A stretch of DNA of 64,000 nt from Clostridium sp. 'White wine YQ' (GCF_028728205.1 NZ_JAQYUU010000001.1:733318-797317), one strand, 5' to 3'. Shown: positions 16,309 to 26,626, counted from the stretch's first letter. The notes: generated from the letters alone by a model not told the origin. Program-made: numbers and translations.

Positions 16309-19155
16309 ATGTTCAAGAAGGGTAAAAAACTTTTATCAACAATTCTATCTCTATCAGTTTTTACTAGTTTATTTATGGGTACTACATTAATTACAAAAGC
16401 AGAGCCAGTTAATATTGCATTGAATAAAACTGCAACCTCATCTTCAAACATTGCAGGAAGCACAGCTTCCTTAGCTTTTGATGGTAACTCAAGTACTAGA
16501 TGGGAATCTGACTGGAGCGATCCTCAATGGATTTCTGTGGATCTTGGGACAAGTTATAATGTAACAGGAGTTAAGCTAAATTGGGAAACTGCAGCAGCAA
16601 AGGATTACAAGATACAGGTGTCTACAGATAATGCAAGTTGGGTAGATGCTTATACTAAAACTGGTGGAACAGGGGGGACAGAGACACTAACTTTTTCCAC
16701 TCCTACAACAGGAAGATATGTAAGAATGTATGGTACAGCTAGAACTACAGGCTATGGTTATTCCTTGTGGGATTTTGAGGTATATGGAACAGCAGTTACA
16801 CAAAGTTCAAATATTGCATTAAATAAAACAGCTACTGCATCTTCATTTTTAGGCGGTAATACAGCAGCATTAGCTTTTGATAGTGATAATGCTGGAACTC
16901 GTTGGGAGTCTGCTTTTAGTGATCCACAATGGATTTCTGTAGATTTAGGTTCAACTTATAATGTTACGGGAGCTAAGTTAATATGGGAAACAGCTGCAGC
17001 AAAAGATTACAAAATTCAAGTGTCAAGTGATAATTCTAATTGGGTAGATGCTTATACAAAAACAGGTGGAACTGGGGGGACAGAGGCAATAACTTTTGGA
17101 GCTTCTGTAACTGGAAGATATGTGAGAATGTATGGAACCACAAGAACAACTCAATATGGATATTCCTTATGGGGATTTGAAGTATATGGAACTGCAGTAG
17201 TAGCCAATAAAGTAAGTACTCCAGCAATAACACCTTCAAATGGAAGTTACACTTCAGCACAAAGTGTAACAATTTCTGATAGTACTTCTGGTTCAACCGT
17301 AAGATATACTACAGATGGATCTAATCCATCTGCAACAAATGGTACTGTTTATTCAGGGGCATTTACTGTATCACAAACAACAACTGTTAAGGCTATCGCA
17401 TATAAATCTGGTATGACAGATTCTGATATAGCAACTTCTTTTATTACGATTGGAAGTAGTAGTAATGTAGACTTTGGACCTAATGTAAAAATATTTGATC
17501 CATCTATGTCAAGCGCTAGTATTCAAAGTACAGTTGATACAATATTTAATCAAATGCAAAGTAACCAATTTGGTTCAGAGAGATACGCTCTTTTATTTAA
17601 ACCAGGTTCATATAATGTAAATGTTAATGTAGGCTTTTATACCTCAGTTTACGGACTAGGACAAATGCCAGATGATGTTAACATTACAGGGGCAGTACGT
17701 TGTGAAGCAGATTGGATGAATGGTAATGCAACTTGTAACTTCTGGAGATCAGTTGAAAATCTAGCAGTTAGCCCAACTTATGTATCAAATAACTTAACAA
17801 CAGCAGGAACATTAACTTGGGCGGTATCACAAGCAGCACCAATGAGACGTGTTCATATAAAAGGTGGATTATCTTTATGGGATCCTTATGGAACAAACTA
17901 TGATGGTGCTTGGTCAAGTGGTGGATTTATATCAGATTCAAAGGTAGATGGAACAATCTCATCTGGCTCACAACAACAATTCTTAACTAGAAATAGCCAA
18001 ATGGGATCTTGGAATGGTGGAAACTGGAACATGGTATTTGTAGGTAATAATGGTGCACCAACTAATGACAGTTCTTTCCCATCAGTACCAAATACAGTAG
18101 TTGGTCAAACTCCTGTTGTTAGAGAAAAACCTTTTTTAACAATAGATAGTAATGGAAAGTATTCAGTATTCGTACCAGCTTTAAGGAGTAATTCTCAGGG
18201 AATTAGCTGGGCTAATGGAATGGGTCAAGGTACATCTATGTCGATAGATCAGTTCTATATTGCAAGATCAGATAGAGATACAGCTGCAAGTATTAATGCA
18301 GCACTTAATCAAGGGAAAAATCTAATATTTACACCAGGGGTATATCATTTAAGTGATTCCATTAAAGTTAATAATCCTAACACTGTAATACTTGGATTAG
18401 GTCTTGCAACTTTAGTTCCAGACAATGGAACAGCAGCCATGACCGTGGCAGATGTTGATGGAGTAAATATATCTGGTTTACTTTTTGATGCAGGTAGCAA
18501 TAATTCACCAACATTATTAGAAGTTGGACCTTCAGGAAGCACACAAAACCATGCAGCTAATCCAACATCACTTAGTGATTTATTCTTTAGAGTTGGTGGA
18601 GCAGCAGTTGGTAAAGCTGATGTAAGCTTAAAAATAAACAGCAATAACGTTATTGGAGATAATTTCTGGGTATGGCGTGCTGACCATGGTGTAGATGGAG
18701 TAGGCTGGACAATAAATACAACAAAGAATGGTGTTGTAGTTAATGGGAATGATGTTACCATATATGGGCTATTTGTAGAACACTTCCATGAATATCAAAC
18801 CTTATGGAATGGTAATGGTGGAAGAGTATACTTCTATCAAAGTGAAATGCCCTACGATGTTCCAAACCAAGCTTCTTGGATGAGTCATAATGGAACAGTA
18901 AATGGATATGCTTCATACAAAGTAGCAGATAATGTTACAACTCATCAGCTTTATGGTTCTGGAATATACTCATACTTTAGAGATGCAGTTGTTTCAGCCA
19001 ATACTGGTATTGAGGTTCCAACTACTTCTGGAGTAAAAGTGCATCATGCTTGCTCAGTATATTTAACAGGTAATGGAGAAATTACTCATGTAGTAAATAA
19101 TACAGGAGCAGCAGCAAAAGCAGGAAGTACTAGACAAACTGTAACTGACTATTAA
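16309..19155 (+). CDS. Secreted modular double beta-helix protein, putative beta-1,3-glucanase (GH55-like)
   Basis: 948 residues with a Sec signal peptide (about 1-31). Two F5/8 type C (CBM32-like) modules follow (about 34-163 and 167-300), then a chitobiase/hexosaminidase C-terminal-type beta-sandwich (about 303-380, VRYTTDGSNPS). The C-terminal half (about 385-948) has two similar beta-helix openings: ALLFKPGSYNVNVNVGFYTS...GLG and LIFTPGVYHLSDSIKVNNP...GLG. Two tandem pectate-lyase-type helices are the design of GH55 exo-beta-1,3-glucanases, and the next gene is a GH81 beta-1,3-glucanase. Actinobacterial homologues I recall are misnamed 'adenylyl cyclase'. Enzyme activity is inferred. SD GGAGG. 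Confidence 0.7.
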   Translation: MFKKGKKLLSTILSLSVFTSLFMGTTLITKAEPVNIALNKTATSSSNIAGSTASLAFDGNSSTRWESDWSDPQWISVDLGTSYNVTGVKLNWETAAAKDYKIQVSTDNASWVDAYTKTGGTGGTETLTFSTPTTGRYVRMYGTARTTGYGYSLWDFEVYGTAVTQSSNIALNKTATASSFLGGNTAALAFDSDNAGTRWESAFSDPQWISVDLGSTYNVTGAKLIWETAAAKDYKIQVSSDNSNWVDAYTKTGGTGGTEAITFGASVTGRYVRMYGTTRTTQYGYSLWGFEVYGTAVVANKVSTPAITPSNGSYTSAQSVTISDSTSGSTVRYTTDGSNPSATNGTVYSGAFTVSQTTTVKAIAYKSGMTDSDIATSFITIGSSSNVDFGPNVKIFDPSMSSASIQSTVDTIFNQMQSNQFGSERYALLFKPGSYNVNVNVGFYTSVYGLGQMPDDVNITGAVRCEADWMNGNATCNFWRSVENLAVSPTYVSNNLTTAGTLTWAVSQAAPMRRVHIKGGLSLWDPYGTNYDGAWSSGGFISDSKVDGTISSGSQQQFLTRNSQMGSWNGGNWNMVFVGNNGAPTNDSSFPSVPNTVVGQTPVVREKPFLTIDSNGKYSVFVPALRSNSQGISWANGMGQGTSMSIDQFYIARSDRDTAASINAALNQGKNLIFTPGVYHLSDSIKVNNPNTVILGLGLATLVPDNGTAAMTVADVDGVNISGLLFDAGSNNSPTLLEVGPSGSTQNHAANPTSLSDLFFRVGGAAVGKADVSLKINSNNVIGDNFWVWRADHGVDGVGWTINTTKNGVVVNGNDVTIYGLFVEHFHEYQTLWNGNGGRVYFYQSEMPYDVPNQASWMSHNGTVNGYASYKVADNVTTHQLYGSGIYSYFRDAVVSANTGIEVPTTSGVKVHHACSVYLTGNGEITHVVNNTGAAAKAGSTRQTVTDY

Positions 19156-19234
19156 AAATAATATAGGTTAAGTTAATATAACTCCCATAATCGTTCTTTA
19201 AAATATAATTTAAATAGTTGTAGTTTTAAATTTA

Positions 19235-19266
19235 AATGAGGAGTCATTAAAGGGCTCCTCATTTTT
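19235..19266 (+). terminator. Terminator between the two glucanase genes
   Basis: AATGAGGAG (19235-19243) pairs with CTCCTCATT (19255-19263), followed by T. Transcription of the GH81 gene is thus at least partly separate or attenuated. Confidence 0.8.
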
Positions 19267-19299
19267 CTGCATAAAAATAGATGGATAGGAGGGAAAAAA

Positions 19300-22200
19300 A
19301 TGATTAAAGGCTTAAGGAAAGTACGAAAAAATTATAAAAAAGCATTAAGCATGTTTATAGTAATATGTATTATTCTTGGAACTGAATTTACCCTTGGAAT
19401 TAAGAAAGTAAAAGCTGTAACATCGTATCTGTTGTCATTAAATAGACCATGCTATGCTTCAAGTGTAAATGGAGGAGATACGGCAACTAGAGCAACAGAT
19501 GGAGATATAAACACAGCATGGGGAGCAGCTTGGAATGTAGATAATCAATGGATCGATATAGATTTAGGTGCTGTAGCTACCGTAGATAGAGTGGTTTTAA
19601 AATGGCAAAGTCAAAATACCTATGCAACTAAATATCAGATACAAGTGTCAAATGATGAAACAACATGGAAAACAATATATACCCAAGATAATGGAACTGG
19701 GGGCACTAGAGTTCCAGATGTTAACGGCAATTTATATTGTGTTGAAGATTTAAGCCTCTCTGGAACAGGACGTTATGTAAGGATGTATGCACCAAAATGT
19801 GTTACTGGTTATGGAGTAGCGCTTTACGAATTTGAAGCTTATGGAACTGGAGGAATAAATCAACCTCCAAAGTCCTCAGTAAATTTAGCTAAAAACAAGA
19901 ATGTTACAGTTTCATCATATCTTCAGCCTTGGTGGTCTAAAGATTCAAGTGGGAATGTTGTTACACCATTAACAGGGGCACAAGCCGTTGATGGAAATCA
20001 AGCTAGCTATTGGTTATCAGATACAACTGGTGATCCCAATAGTCAATGGATACAGGTAGATTTAGGACAAGCCTATACTATTGGCGAAGTAGATATAACA
20101 TGGGATGCAGAGTTTGGTAGGGTATATGATTTACAGATTTCTAATGATGGACAAAATTGGACAACAATATATAGGCAGCTTCATGGAACTGGAGAAGCTG
20201 AAAGGATTCCTTTATATGCAACTGGAAGGTATGTAAAGCTGAAAGGGATAGCAATGGGAAGAGGATCAGGATATTCAATTCATGAATTTCAAGTTTTGCA
20301 ATATGTAGAAGGTGATCCTAAAACTACTTATACAATTCCATCACTACCAACACCAGATACAGTAACAGTAGGTAAAGGAAGCTATTCTGTTAATGATGTT
20401 ACAATGGCACAGCCTAGATATCCTAAATATGTAACTAGTAATATTAACACACCTATTCCTTCAAATGATTGGTGGACTTCAGTTATTTATACACGCTTGA
20501 GTGATGGTATGCCTGCATTACCTTTAATGTATCATTATTACGATACTGGACTAGGGTTTTATTACGCAAGTGATTTATTTACTGCTCCAAATGATGGAGG
20601 TATGGATACTAAATTTAATAATATGGATCTCTTTATTAATTCAAGTAATATAGTAAAGACTCCAGAAGCAAGATTAGATGGATATGGAGATTATTCAGCT
20701 AACATTATATTTAGTGATGATAGCACTGCGAAAATGAAGTCAACATTAATTAAAGGATCTCCTTATGTTTATAATACTTTTAGTGATCCAAATTCTGTTG
20801 AAGTATCTAGTCCATCAATAGTTGGATTGTTTGATGATAATAACAATGCAATCTTAGCTAACGATGGAGATTCTATAACTGGAGATCATGTTGGTATCGA
20901 AGTAACAAATACAAATACAGCGCCTGAAAGCAAAAAAATTACACATGATTATGGCATATTTGCCCCTGCAGGAAGCACATTTACAAGAGTTGGAAGTAAG
21001 ATAAAAATTAAATTAGGTAGCGGACAAAATTATATGTCAGTTGGATTGCTTACAAAAAGGGCAGATCTTAATTATGTATATCAACATGCCTATGCATTTG
21101 TAACTAATACAACAGCGTCATATAACTATGATATGGCTTCAGCAAAAGTAAATACTACCTATACAGATACCATTGATTTAAAACGTACGGGCTTTTCATC
21201 TAATCCATTAATGACACTTTTTCCAACACAATGGAAATATACCACATCACAATTTGCACCAATAACTTATAATTCTGCTAGAGGTTTAATGAAGGTATTT
21301 GAGGGAAATTCCTTTATGACTTCCTTGAATTTTAATGGAATTACTCCTTCCTTTGGAGAACCTACAGAATCAGGTTCATATAGTCGTGCGCAAATGCTGA
21401 CCTATTTAAACACTTTTAAAGCAAGTGTTACTAAGGACTATTGGGTAGCTGATCCGTATTGGCAAGGTAAGAAGCTACACCCACTTGCAATGGGTATTCT
21501 AATAGCTGAAGAGTTGGGTGAATATGATACAAGAGATCAATTTATAAGTATACTAAGAAAGATTCTTACAAATTGGTTTACCTATAGTGGAGCAGATGAT
21601 AATCCATATTATATGTATTATTCCTCTGACTGGGGTACGTTAGTTGGACAAGGCGGAGATCATGGAATGGGTATAAACCTTTCGGATCATCATTTCCTAT
21701 GGGGATACTTTACCTTTGCAGCAGGTGTGCTTGCGGCTTATGATAAGGACTTTGTTACAAACTATGGTGGTATGGTTGAACAATTATTAAGAGATGCCCA
21801 AAATCCATCAAGAACAGATAACTTATATCCATATATGAGAAATTTTGATCCTTATGAGGGACATTCCTGGGCAGGCGGCTATGGTGATAATCAAAGTGGA
21901 AATAATCAGGAATCTTCATCTGAAGCAACTTTTGCTTGGGCTGGAGAATATTTATGGGGATTAGCTACAGGAAATAATACTTTTAGGGATGCAGGTATTT
22001 GGGGATTTACCTCAGAAGTTAATGCAATTGAACAATATTGGTTTAACTATGATAAGGATAATTGGGCAAGTGACTATGATCCAGGAGTAGTTGGTATGGT
22101 ATGGGGTTCTGCTTATACTTATGGAACCTACTTCTCAGGGAATCCAAGTTGTATTTATGGAATACACTGGTTACCTGTCTCACCAGTTTTAACTTATTTA

Positions 22201-23877
22201 GGATATAATCCTACAGTAGCCGCAAGAATATACAGTGCATATAGAAAAGATGAAGATGCTTATCAAGCAAAACTTGCAGCAGAAGGAAAACCAAATGCAG
22301 ATCCAGAAGGATGGTTTCATATAACATGGCCTTATGAGGCTTTATCAGATCCTCAAGGAGCTATAAATAAATGGGATGATAGTAAACTCCCAGATGATGA
22401 ACGATTTAATTCCTATTGGTTTGTACAAAACATGAGTGCAAAGGGTAATAGAGTTACAGATATTTGGTCAAGTAACTGGACAAGTTATCAGGTATTTAAG
22501 AAAGGTACAAAATATAGTGCTGTTATTTGGAATCCAACTAATACTACACAATTTGTTCAATTTAGAAATGCAGCTGGAAATACTGGATCAGCTTACGTAC
22601 TTCCAAGAACTACACTTACAGTAGATCCTTTTGTGAATAATGGAACACCAACTAAAACATCACCAGTACCAAAAGCTGATCCAAGCCCAATTGCTTTGCC
22701 AGGAACTGTAGAGGCAGAAAATTATTATACAAACTTTAGCTGTACCAGTGATGTTGCATCTGAAGGAGGGGCATGCTTAGCATATATTGATGCAGGAGAT
22801 TCAGCTCTTTATGATGTGGATGTAGCTAAGGAAGGAGATTATTCAGTTTCCTATAGAGTGAATAATGGAGGAACAACAACTGGAAAAATTCAATTAAAAT
22901 CAAGTCTAAGCGGAAGTACAGTACTTTCATCTACAGATGTACCTAATAACAATGGTACTTGGACCACAGTTTCATCAACAGTACACTTAAAGGCAGGGGT
23001 TCAAAGATTGACATTATACTTTGCAACTGGTGGATTTAACTTGAATTGGTTTGGTATTGGAACAGGGGAAGTTAAACCTACAGAAAACATTGCACTTAAT
23101 AAAACAGCAACTGCATCCTCATATATTGGTGGAAATACACCAAGCTTAGCATTTGATGGTGATAGTGCGAATACAAGATGGGAATCTAACTATAGTGATC
23201 CGCAATGGATAACTGTAGATTTAGGTTCAAGTTATAATGTTACAGGAGCTAAGTTTGTATGGGAAACAGCAGCTGCAAAAGACTATAAAATACAAGTATC
23301 AACAGATAATACAAATTGGGTAGATGCCTATACAAAGACAGGTGGAACTGGGGGGACAGAGACTCTAACTTTTACCACTCCTAAAGCAGGAAGATATGTA
23401 AGAATGTATGGAACCTCAAGAACTACAGGTTATGGATACTCCTTATGGGGGTTTGAGGTTTATGGAACTCAGACTACAAGTGCTGATACTAATCTTGCTT
23501 TAAATAAAACAGCGACTGCATCTTCATACCTAGGAGGAAATACACCAGCTTTAGCTGTTGATAATGATAGTGCTAACACAAGGTGGGAATCCAACTATAG
23601 TGATCCACAGTGGATAGCAGTTGATCTAGGTGCAAATTATACCATTTCTGGTGCAAAGCTTGTATGGGAAACAGCAGCAGGAAAAGATTATAAAATACAA
23701 GTATCAACAGATAATACAAATTGGGTAGATGCCTATACAAAGACTGGTGGAACTGGGGGGACAGAGACTCTAACTTTTACCACTCCTAGAACAGGAAGAT
23801 ATGTTAGAATGTATGGAACGGCTAGAACTACTGGTTATGGATATTCTCTATGGGATTTCCAGGTGTATGGTAGATAA
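19300..23877 (+). CDS. Secreted GH81 endo-beta-1,3-glucanase with CBM6 and four F5/8C modules
   Basis: 1525 residues. Signal peptide about 1-39, two divergent F5/8C modules (about 45-186 and 195-345), the GH81 catalytic domain (about 355-1100), a CBM6 module (about 1130-1250, GTVEAENYYTNF...) and two F5/8C modules nearly identical to each other (about 1260-1525). GH81 landmarks are NLSDHHFLWGYF (D796, catalytic acid position), NFDPYEGHSWAGG and NNQESSSEA (E871, base position, and E875). The spacing of 75 residues between D and E fits the family. It should cut laminarin, fungal or callose-type beta-1,3-glucan outside the cell. No LPXTG or S-layer anchor is seen. Confidence 0.9.
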   Translation: MIKGLRKVRKNYKKALSMFIVICIILGTEFTLGIKKVKAVTSYLLSLNRPCYASSVNGGDTATRATDGDINTAWGAAWNVDNQWIDIDLGAVATVDRVVLKWQSQNTYATKYQIQVSNDETTWKTIYTQDNGTGGTRVPDVNGNLYCVEDLSLSGTGRYVRMYAPKCVTGYGVALYEFEAYGTGGINQPPKSSVNLAKNKNVTVSSYLQPWWSKDSSGNVVTPLTGAQAVDGNQASYWLSDTTGDPNSQWIQVDLGQAYTIGEVDITWDAEFGRVYDLQISNDGQNWTTIYRQLHGTGEAERIPLYATGRYVKLKGIAMGRGSGYSIHEFQVLQYVEGDPKTTYTIPSLPTPDTVTVGKGSYSVNDVTMAQPRYPKYVTSNINTPIPSNDWWTSVIYTRLSDGMPALPLMYHYYDTGLGFYYASDLFTAPNDGGMDTKFNNMDLFINSSNIVKTPEARLDGYGDYSANIIFSDDSTAKMKSTLIKGSPYVYNTFSDPNSVEVSSPSIVGLFDDNNNAILANDGDSITGDHVGIEVTNTNTAPESKKITHDYGIFAPAGSTFTRVGSKIKIKLGSGQNYMSVGLLTKRADLNYVYQHAYAFVTNTTASYNYDMASAKVNTTYTDTIDLKRTGFSSNPLMTLFPTQWKYTTSQFAPITYNSARGLMKVFEGNSFMTSLNFNGITPSFGEPTESGSYSRAQMLTYLNTFKASVTKDYWVADPYWQGKKLHPLAMGILIAEELGEYDTRDQFISILRKILTNWFTYSGADDNPYYMYYSSDWGTLVGQGGDHGMGINLSDHHFLWGYFTFAAGVLAAYDKDFVTNYGGMVEQLLRDAQNPSRTDNLYPYMRNFDPYEGHSWAGGYGDNQSGNNQESSSEATFAWAGEYLWGLATGNNTFRDAGIWGFTSEVNAIEQYWFNYDKDNWASDYDPGVVGMVWGSAYTYGTYFSGNPSCIYGIHWLPVSPVLTYLGYNPTVAARIYSAYRKDEDAYQAKLAAEGKPNADPEGWFHITWPYEALSDPQGAINKWDDSKLPDDERFNSYWFVQNMSAKGNRVTDIWSSNWTSYQVFKKGTKYSAVIWNPTNTTQFVQFRNAAGNTGSAYVLPRTTLTVDPFVNNGTPTKTSPVPKADPSPIALPGTVEAENYYTNFSCTSDVASEGGACLAYIDAGDSALYDVDVAKEGDYSVSYRVNNGGTTTGKIQLKSSLSGSTVLSSTDVPNNNGTWTTVSSTVHLKAGVQRLTLYFATGGFNLNWFGIGTGEVKPTENIALNKTATASSYIGGNTPSLAFDGDSANTRWESNYSDPQWITVDLGSSYNVTGAKFVWETAAAKDYKIQVSTDNTNWVDAYTKTGGTGGTETLTFTTPKAGRYVRMYGTSRTTGYGYSLWGFEVYGTQTTSADTNLALNKTATASSYLGGNTPALAVDNDSANTRWESNYSDPQWIAVDLGANYTISGAKLVWETAAGKDYKIQVSTDNTNWVDAYTKTGGTGGTETLTFTTPRTGRYVRMYGTARTTGYGYSLWDFQVYGR
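23284..23788 (+). repeat. Nearly identical direct repeat inside the GH81 gene (F5/8C modules 3 and 4)
   Basis: A block of about 100 nt starting at 23284 recurs at 23689, exactly 405 nt (135 codons) later, with a single base difference over that stretch. It lies within the last two F5/8C modules. Diverged copies of the same block lie in the gene at 16309 (around 16600 and 17005), so modules have been duplicated or homogenised recently. Confidence 0.85.
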
Positions 23878-23884
23878 TGAAAAT

Positions 23885-23918
23885 AAAAAGAAAAGGTGTT
23901 AAGCCTTTTCTTTTTTTC
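23885..23918 (+). terminator. Terminator of the GH81 gene
   Basis: AAAAAGAAAAGG pairs with CCTTTTCTTTTT around a 7-nt loop, followed by T. Confidence 0.85.
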
Positions 23919-24012
23919 TTTAAAAAAAATTACTTGATTTGAACTTAATTAATATTAAGTAGAAATATTTGAAATATACTAATAAAGTAATTAATTTATT
24001 AAAGAGGTTAAT

Positions 24013-24702
24013 ATGAGCATATCATCACAGCTTATTTCTCAAATTGTAGAAATAGTTTTGATAAATTTAGTACTCTCAGGTGATAATGTAGCAGTGATTT
24101 CACTATCAGTAAAAAATCTTCCTCCAAAGAAAGCAAAATTAGCAAATATGATAGGCGTATGCATGGCTCTATTACTAAGAATATTTTTTATAAGTGTAAT
24201 CGGATATATTTTTAAGTTTAAATGGCTACATGTACATCTGATAGGTGGAATTATACTAATTTATATTACAGTAAATATGATGAAAACAAATGACGAAAAG
24301 ACTATTGTTACAAAGGAAAGTTCTTATGGGTTTTCTAAGGCTCTTATATCAATAATAATATCTGATATAAGTATGAGCCTTGATAATGTATTAGCAATAA
24401 CATCAGTTATCATAAACGATGTGGGAGAAATAACTGGTCAGCAGATGATATTAGTAGTGCTTGCTATACTTATCTGCGTTCCGATTATTTTTTTAGGAAG
24501 TGAAATAGTTTCAAAATTAATGAGTAAATACCCAATAATTATTTATGTTTGTGCAGCGTTACTAATATATACAGCTATTAAAATGATTTTAAAAGATAGT
24601 TTTGTATTGCATATTTTAAGTATAATTAATCCATTATTAATACTGATGGTTATAGGGGTAGTTGCAATTACTACAGTGATTTTTATGAGTAAGGAAGCTT
24701 AG
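24013..24702 (+). CDS. TerC-family integral membrane protein, probable metal-ion exporter
   Basis: 229 residues with about seven TM segments and the duplicated TerC signatures NLVLSGDN (Asp24) and ISMSLDN (about residues 118-124), the acidic pair expected to bind a divalent cation. Members of this family in Firmicutes export manganese, and some act with secretion for metalation of exoenzymes. That role is from family knowledge only. No yybP-ykoY Mn riboswitch is visible in the 135 nt upstream. SD AGAGG. Confidence 0.8.
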   Translation: MSISSQLISQIVEIVLINLVLSGDNVAVISLSVKNLPPKKAKLANMIGVCMALLLRIFFISVIGYIFKFKWLHVHLIGGIILIYITVNMMKTNDEKTIVTKESSYGFSKALISIIISDISMSLDNVLAITSVIINDVGEITGQQMILVVLAILICVPIIFLGSEIVSKLMSKYPIIIYVCAALLIYTAIKMILKDSFVLHILSIINPLLILMVIGVVAITTVIFMSKEA

Positions 24703-24807
24703 AAAAATATATTTAACAAAAAATATATATGTAGTAAAGATTTCTTGGTATAAAATAATAGTGTTAGACAATAGGTAATTATACTTTTTAATTGGATGGT
24801 GATAATA

Positions 24808-25401
24808 ATGACAAAATTGTTATATCAAGGACATGGGAGTTTTCGTATAGAAGCTAATGATGGTAAGATTATTTACGTAGACCCATTTGCAGGTGAAGGA
24901 TACGATATACCAGCAGACATGATCTTAGTGACACATGAACATGGAGATCATAATAGAATTGATTTAGTTACTCCTAAAGATTCTTGTGAAATAAGAAGAG
25001 CTGAAAATATGCTAGTAAATGGACAATATAAAAGTGAGCAGATAGATAATGTGTATGTTCAGGCTGTACCTGCATATAACAAAAATCACAATATAAATGA
25101 ATGTGTTGGTTATGTAATAAAGGTTGATGGAATAAAAATATATGCTGCAGGAGATACATCTGAAACAGAGTATATGTCAACTAATCTATCAAAAGAAGAA
25201 ATCGAATATACATTACTTCCAATGGACGGTTATTATAATATGGATGTTATTGAAGCTCAAAAGTGCGCTGAGATAATAGGTGCGAAACATAACATACCAA
25301 TTCATATGAAGCCAGGCGAGTTATTCGATATTAATGTTGCTGAAAAATATAAACCTTCTGGTGCATTAATTATAAAACCAGGTGAAGAAATAGAACTTTA
25401 A
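24808..25401 (+). CDS. MBL-fold metal-dependent hydrolase (UPF0173/YtkL-like)
   Basis: About 198 residues: short MBL-fold protein opening YQGHGSFRIE, IIYVDPFAGEGYD, metal motif VTHEHGDHNRI (HxHxDH), PAYNKNHNI, AGDTSETEYM (bridging Asp) and PIHMKPG. The YVDPF and KNHxxNECVGY segments are typical of the UPF0173/UlaG-like branch. The in-frame ATG at 24796 lies inside the GGATGGTG SD, so the ATG at 24808 is chosen. The substrate is unknown. Confidence 0.8.
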   Translation: MTKLLYQGHGSFRIEANDGKIIYVDPFAGEGYDIPADMILVTHEHGDHNRIDLVTPKDSCEIRRAENMLVNGQYKSEQIDNVYVQAVPAYNKNHNINECVGYVIKVDGIKIYAAGDTSETEYMSTNLSKEEIEYTLLPMDGYYNMDVIEAQKCAEIIGAKHNIPIHMKPGELFDINVAEKYKPSGALIIKPGEEIEL

Positions 25402-25426
25402 AATTAAGGAATATTAGGTTATTTTA

Positions 25427-25472
25427 AATAGTATTTTGTCCATAAAACATGTGGCACAAGATACTATTTTTT
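25427..25472 (+). terminator. Terminator after the MBL hydrolase
   Basis: AATAGTATTTTGT (25427-25439) pairs with ACAAGATACTATT, one G-U pair, followed by TTTT. Confidence 0.75.
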
Positions 25473-25648
25473 ATTAGGGAAGAATATTTATATAAAATAT
25501 GACATACAGTAGTCAAGTTTTTCTATATATAATATGTAAAAGATTTGCAATAATATTAATAGTGTGATTAAATATTAACTAATAGAAATTATTATGTATT
25601 AGTATTAATTAATTAGAATTAGATATTAAAGTGTAAGGAGAAAATTAC

Positions 25649-26626
25649 ATGATTAAATTTGATAATGTTTCAAAGCGTTATCCAAATGGAAATAAAGCCG
25701 TTAATTCCTTGAATTTAACCATTAATGAAGGTGAATTTTTTGTGCTAATAGGACCAAGTGGATGTGGAAAGACAACAACACTTAAGATGATTAATAGATT
25801 AGTTGAATTAAGCAATGGGACAATCTATATAAATGATAAAAAAATCAGTGAATACAATATTCATGAACTTAGATGGAATATAGGTTATGTACTTCAACAG
25901 ATTGGATTATTTCCACATATGACTATTGAAGAAAATATTGCAACAGTTCCAGAATTAAAAAAATGGGATAAGAAAAAGATACATGATAGAGTTACTGAAC
26001 TTTTAGAGAGTGTTTCTCTAGAACCAGAAAAGTATCGATATCGTAAACCTTCTGAGCTTTCAGGTGGAGAACAGCAAAGAGTAGGGGTAGTTCGTGCACT
26101 GGCAGCTGATCCAAGTATAATTTTAATGGATGAACCTTTTAGTGCATTAGACCCTATAAGCCGTCAAAAGTTACAACAAGACATAGCAAAGCTTCAAAAG
26201 AAAATAAAGAAGACCATTGTATTTGTAACGCATGATATGCAAGAGGCATTAGCTTTAGGTGATAGAATTTGTGTAATGAATAATGGAGAAATTATTCAAT
26301 GTGATACTCCAAATGAGATAATTGAACATCCCAAGAATGATTTTGTGAGAAACTTCTTTGAATCAGGGAATGTATATAAAACATCCTTATTAAATTCAAA
26401 TTACAAAGTAAGGGATCTATTTGAAGCACAGTTATTTAATCCAAGCATACAAAAAGATAATATGTTAAGAGTTGATTCTACAGTATCAATTGAACACTTA
26501 TTAAAGATATTCGGTGAAGATAAATCTGTTTTGGTAGAGCATTTAGGAGAAACCATAGGTATGGTAACAAGAGATCATCTAATTGAGTTTATATCATCAA
26601 AACTTGATAAGGGTGGTGAAGTTTAA
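25649..26626 (+). CDS. opuCA: Osmoprotectant (glycine betaine/carnitine/choline) ABC transporter ATPase
   Basis: 325 residues. Walker A GPSGCGKTTT, signature LSGGEQQRVGVVRALA, Walker B IILMDEPFSALDP. The IGYVLQQIGLFPHMTIEENIATVP segment is diagnostic for the OpuCA/OpuBA/ProV branch. The C-terminal region (about 235-325) holds only one degenerate CBS-like unit (VSIEHLLKIFGEDKSVLVEH) where OpuCA usually has two CBS domains that sense ionic strength. Its stop overlaps the start of the permease gene by one base (TAATG), so translation is coupled. Confidence 0.88.
   Translation: MIKFDNVSKRYPNGNKAVNSLNLTINEGEFFVLIGPSGCGKTTTLKMINRLVELSNGTIYINDKKISEYNIHELRWNIGYVLQQIGLFPHMTIEENIATVPELKKWDKKKIHDRVTELLESVSLEPEKYRYRKPSELSGGEQQRVGVVRALAADPSIILMDEPFSALDPISRQKLQQDIAKLQKKIKKTIVFVTHDMQEALALGDRICVMNNGEIIQCDTPNEIIEHPKNDFVRNFFESGNVYKTSLLNSNYKVRDLFEAQLFNPSIQKDNMLRVDSTVSIEHLLKIFGEDKSVLVEHLGETIGMVTRDHLIEFISSKLDKGGEV

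Noticed and set aside
18345..18761. 138-codon minus-strand frame within the GH55-like gene
   Set aside because: Antisense shadow with Pro/Thr-rich low-quality translation and no SD.
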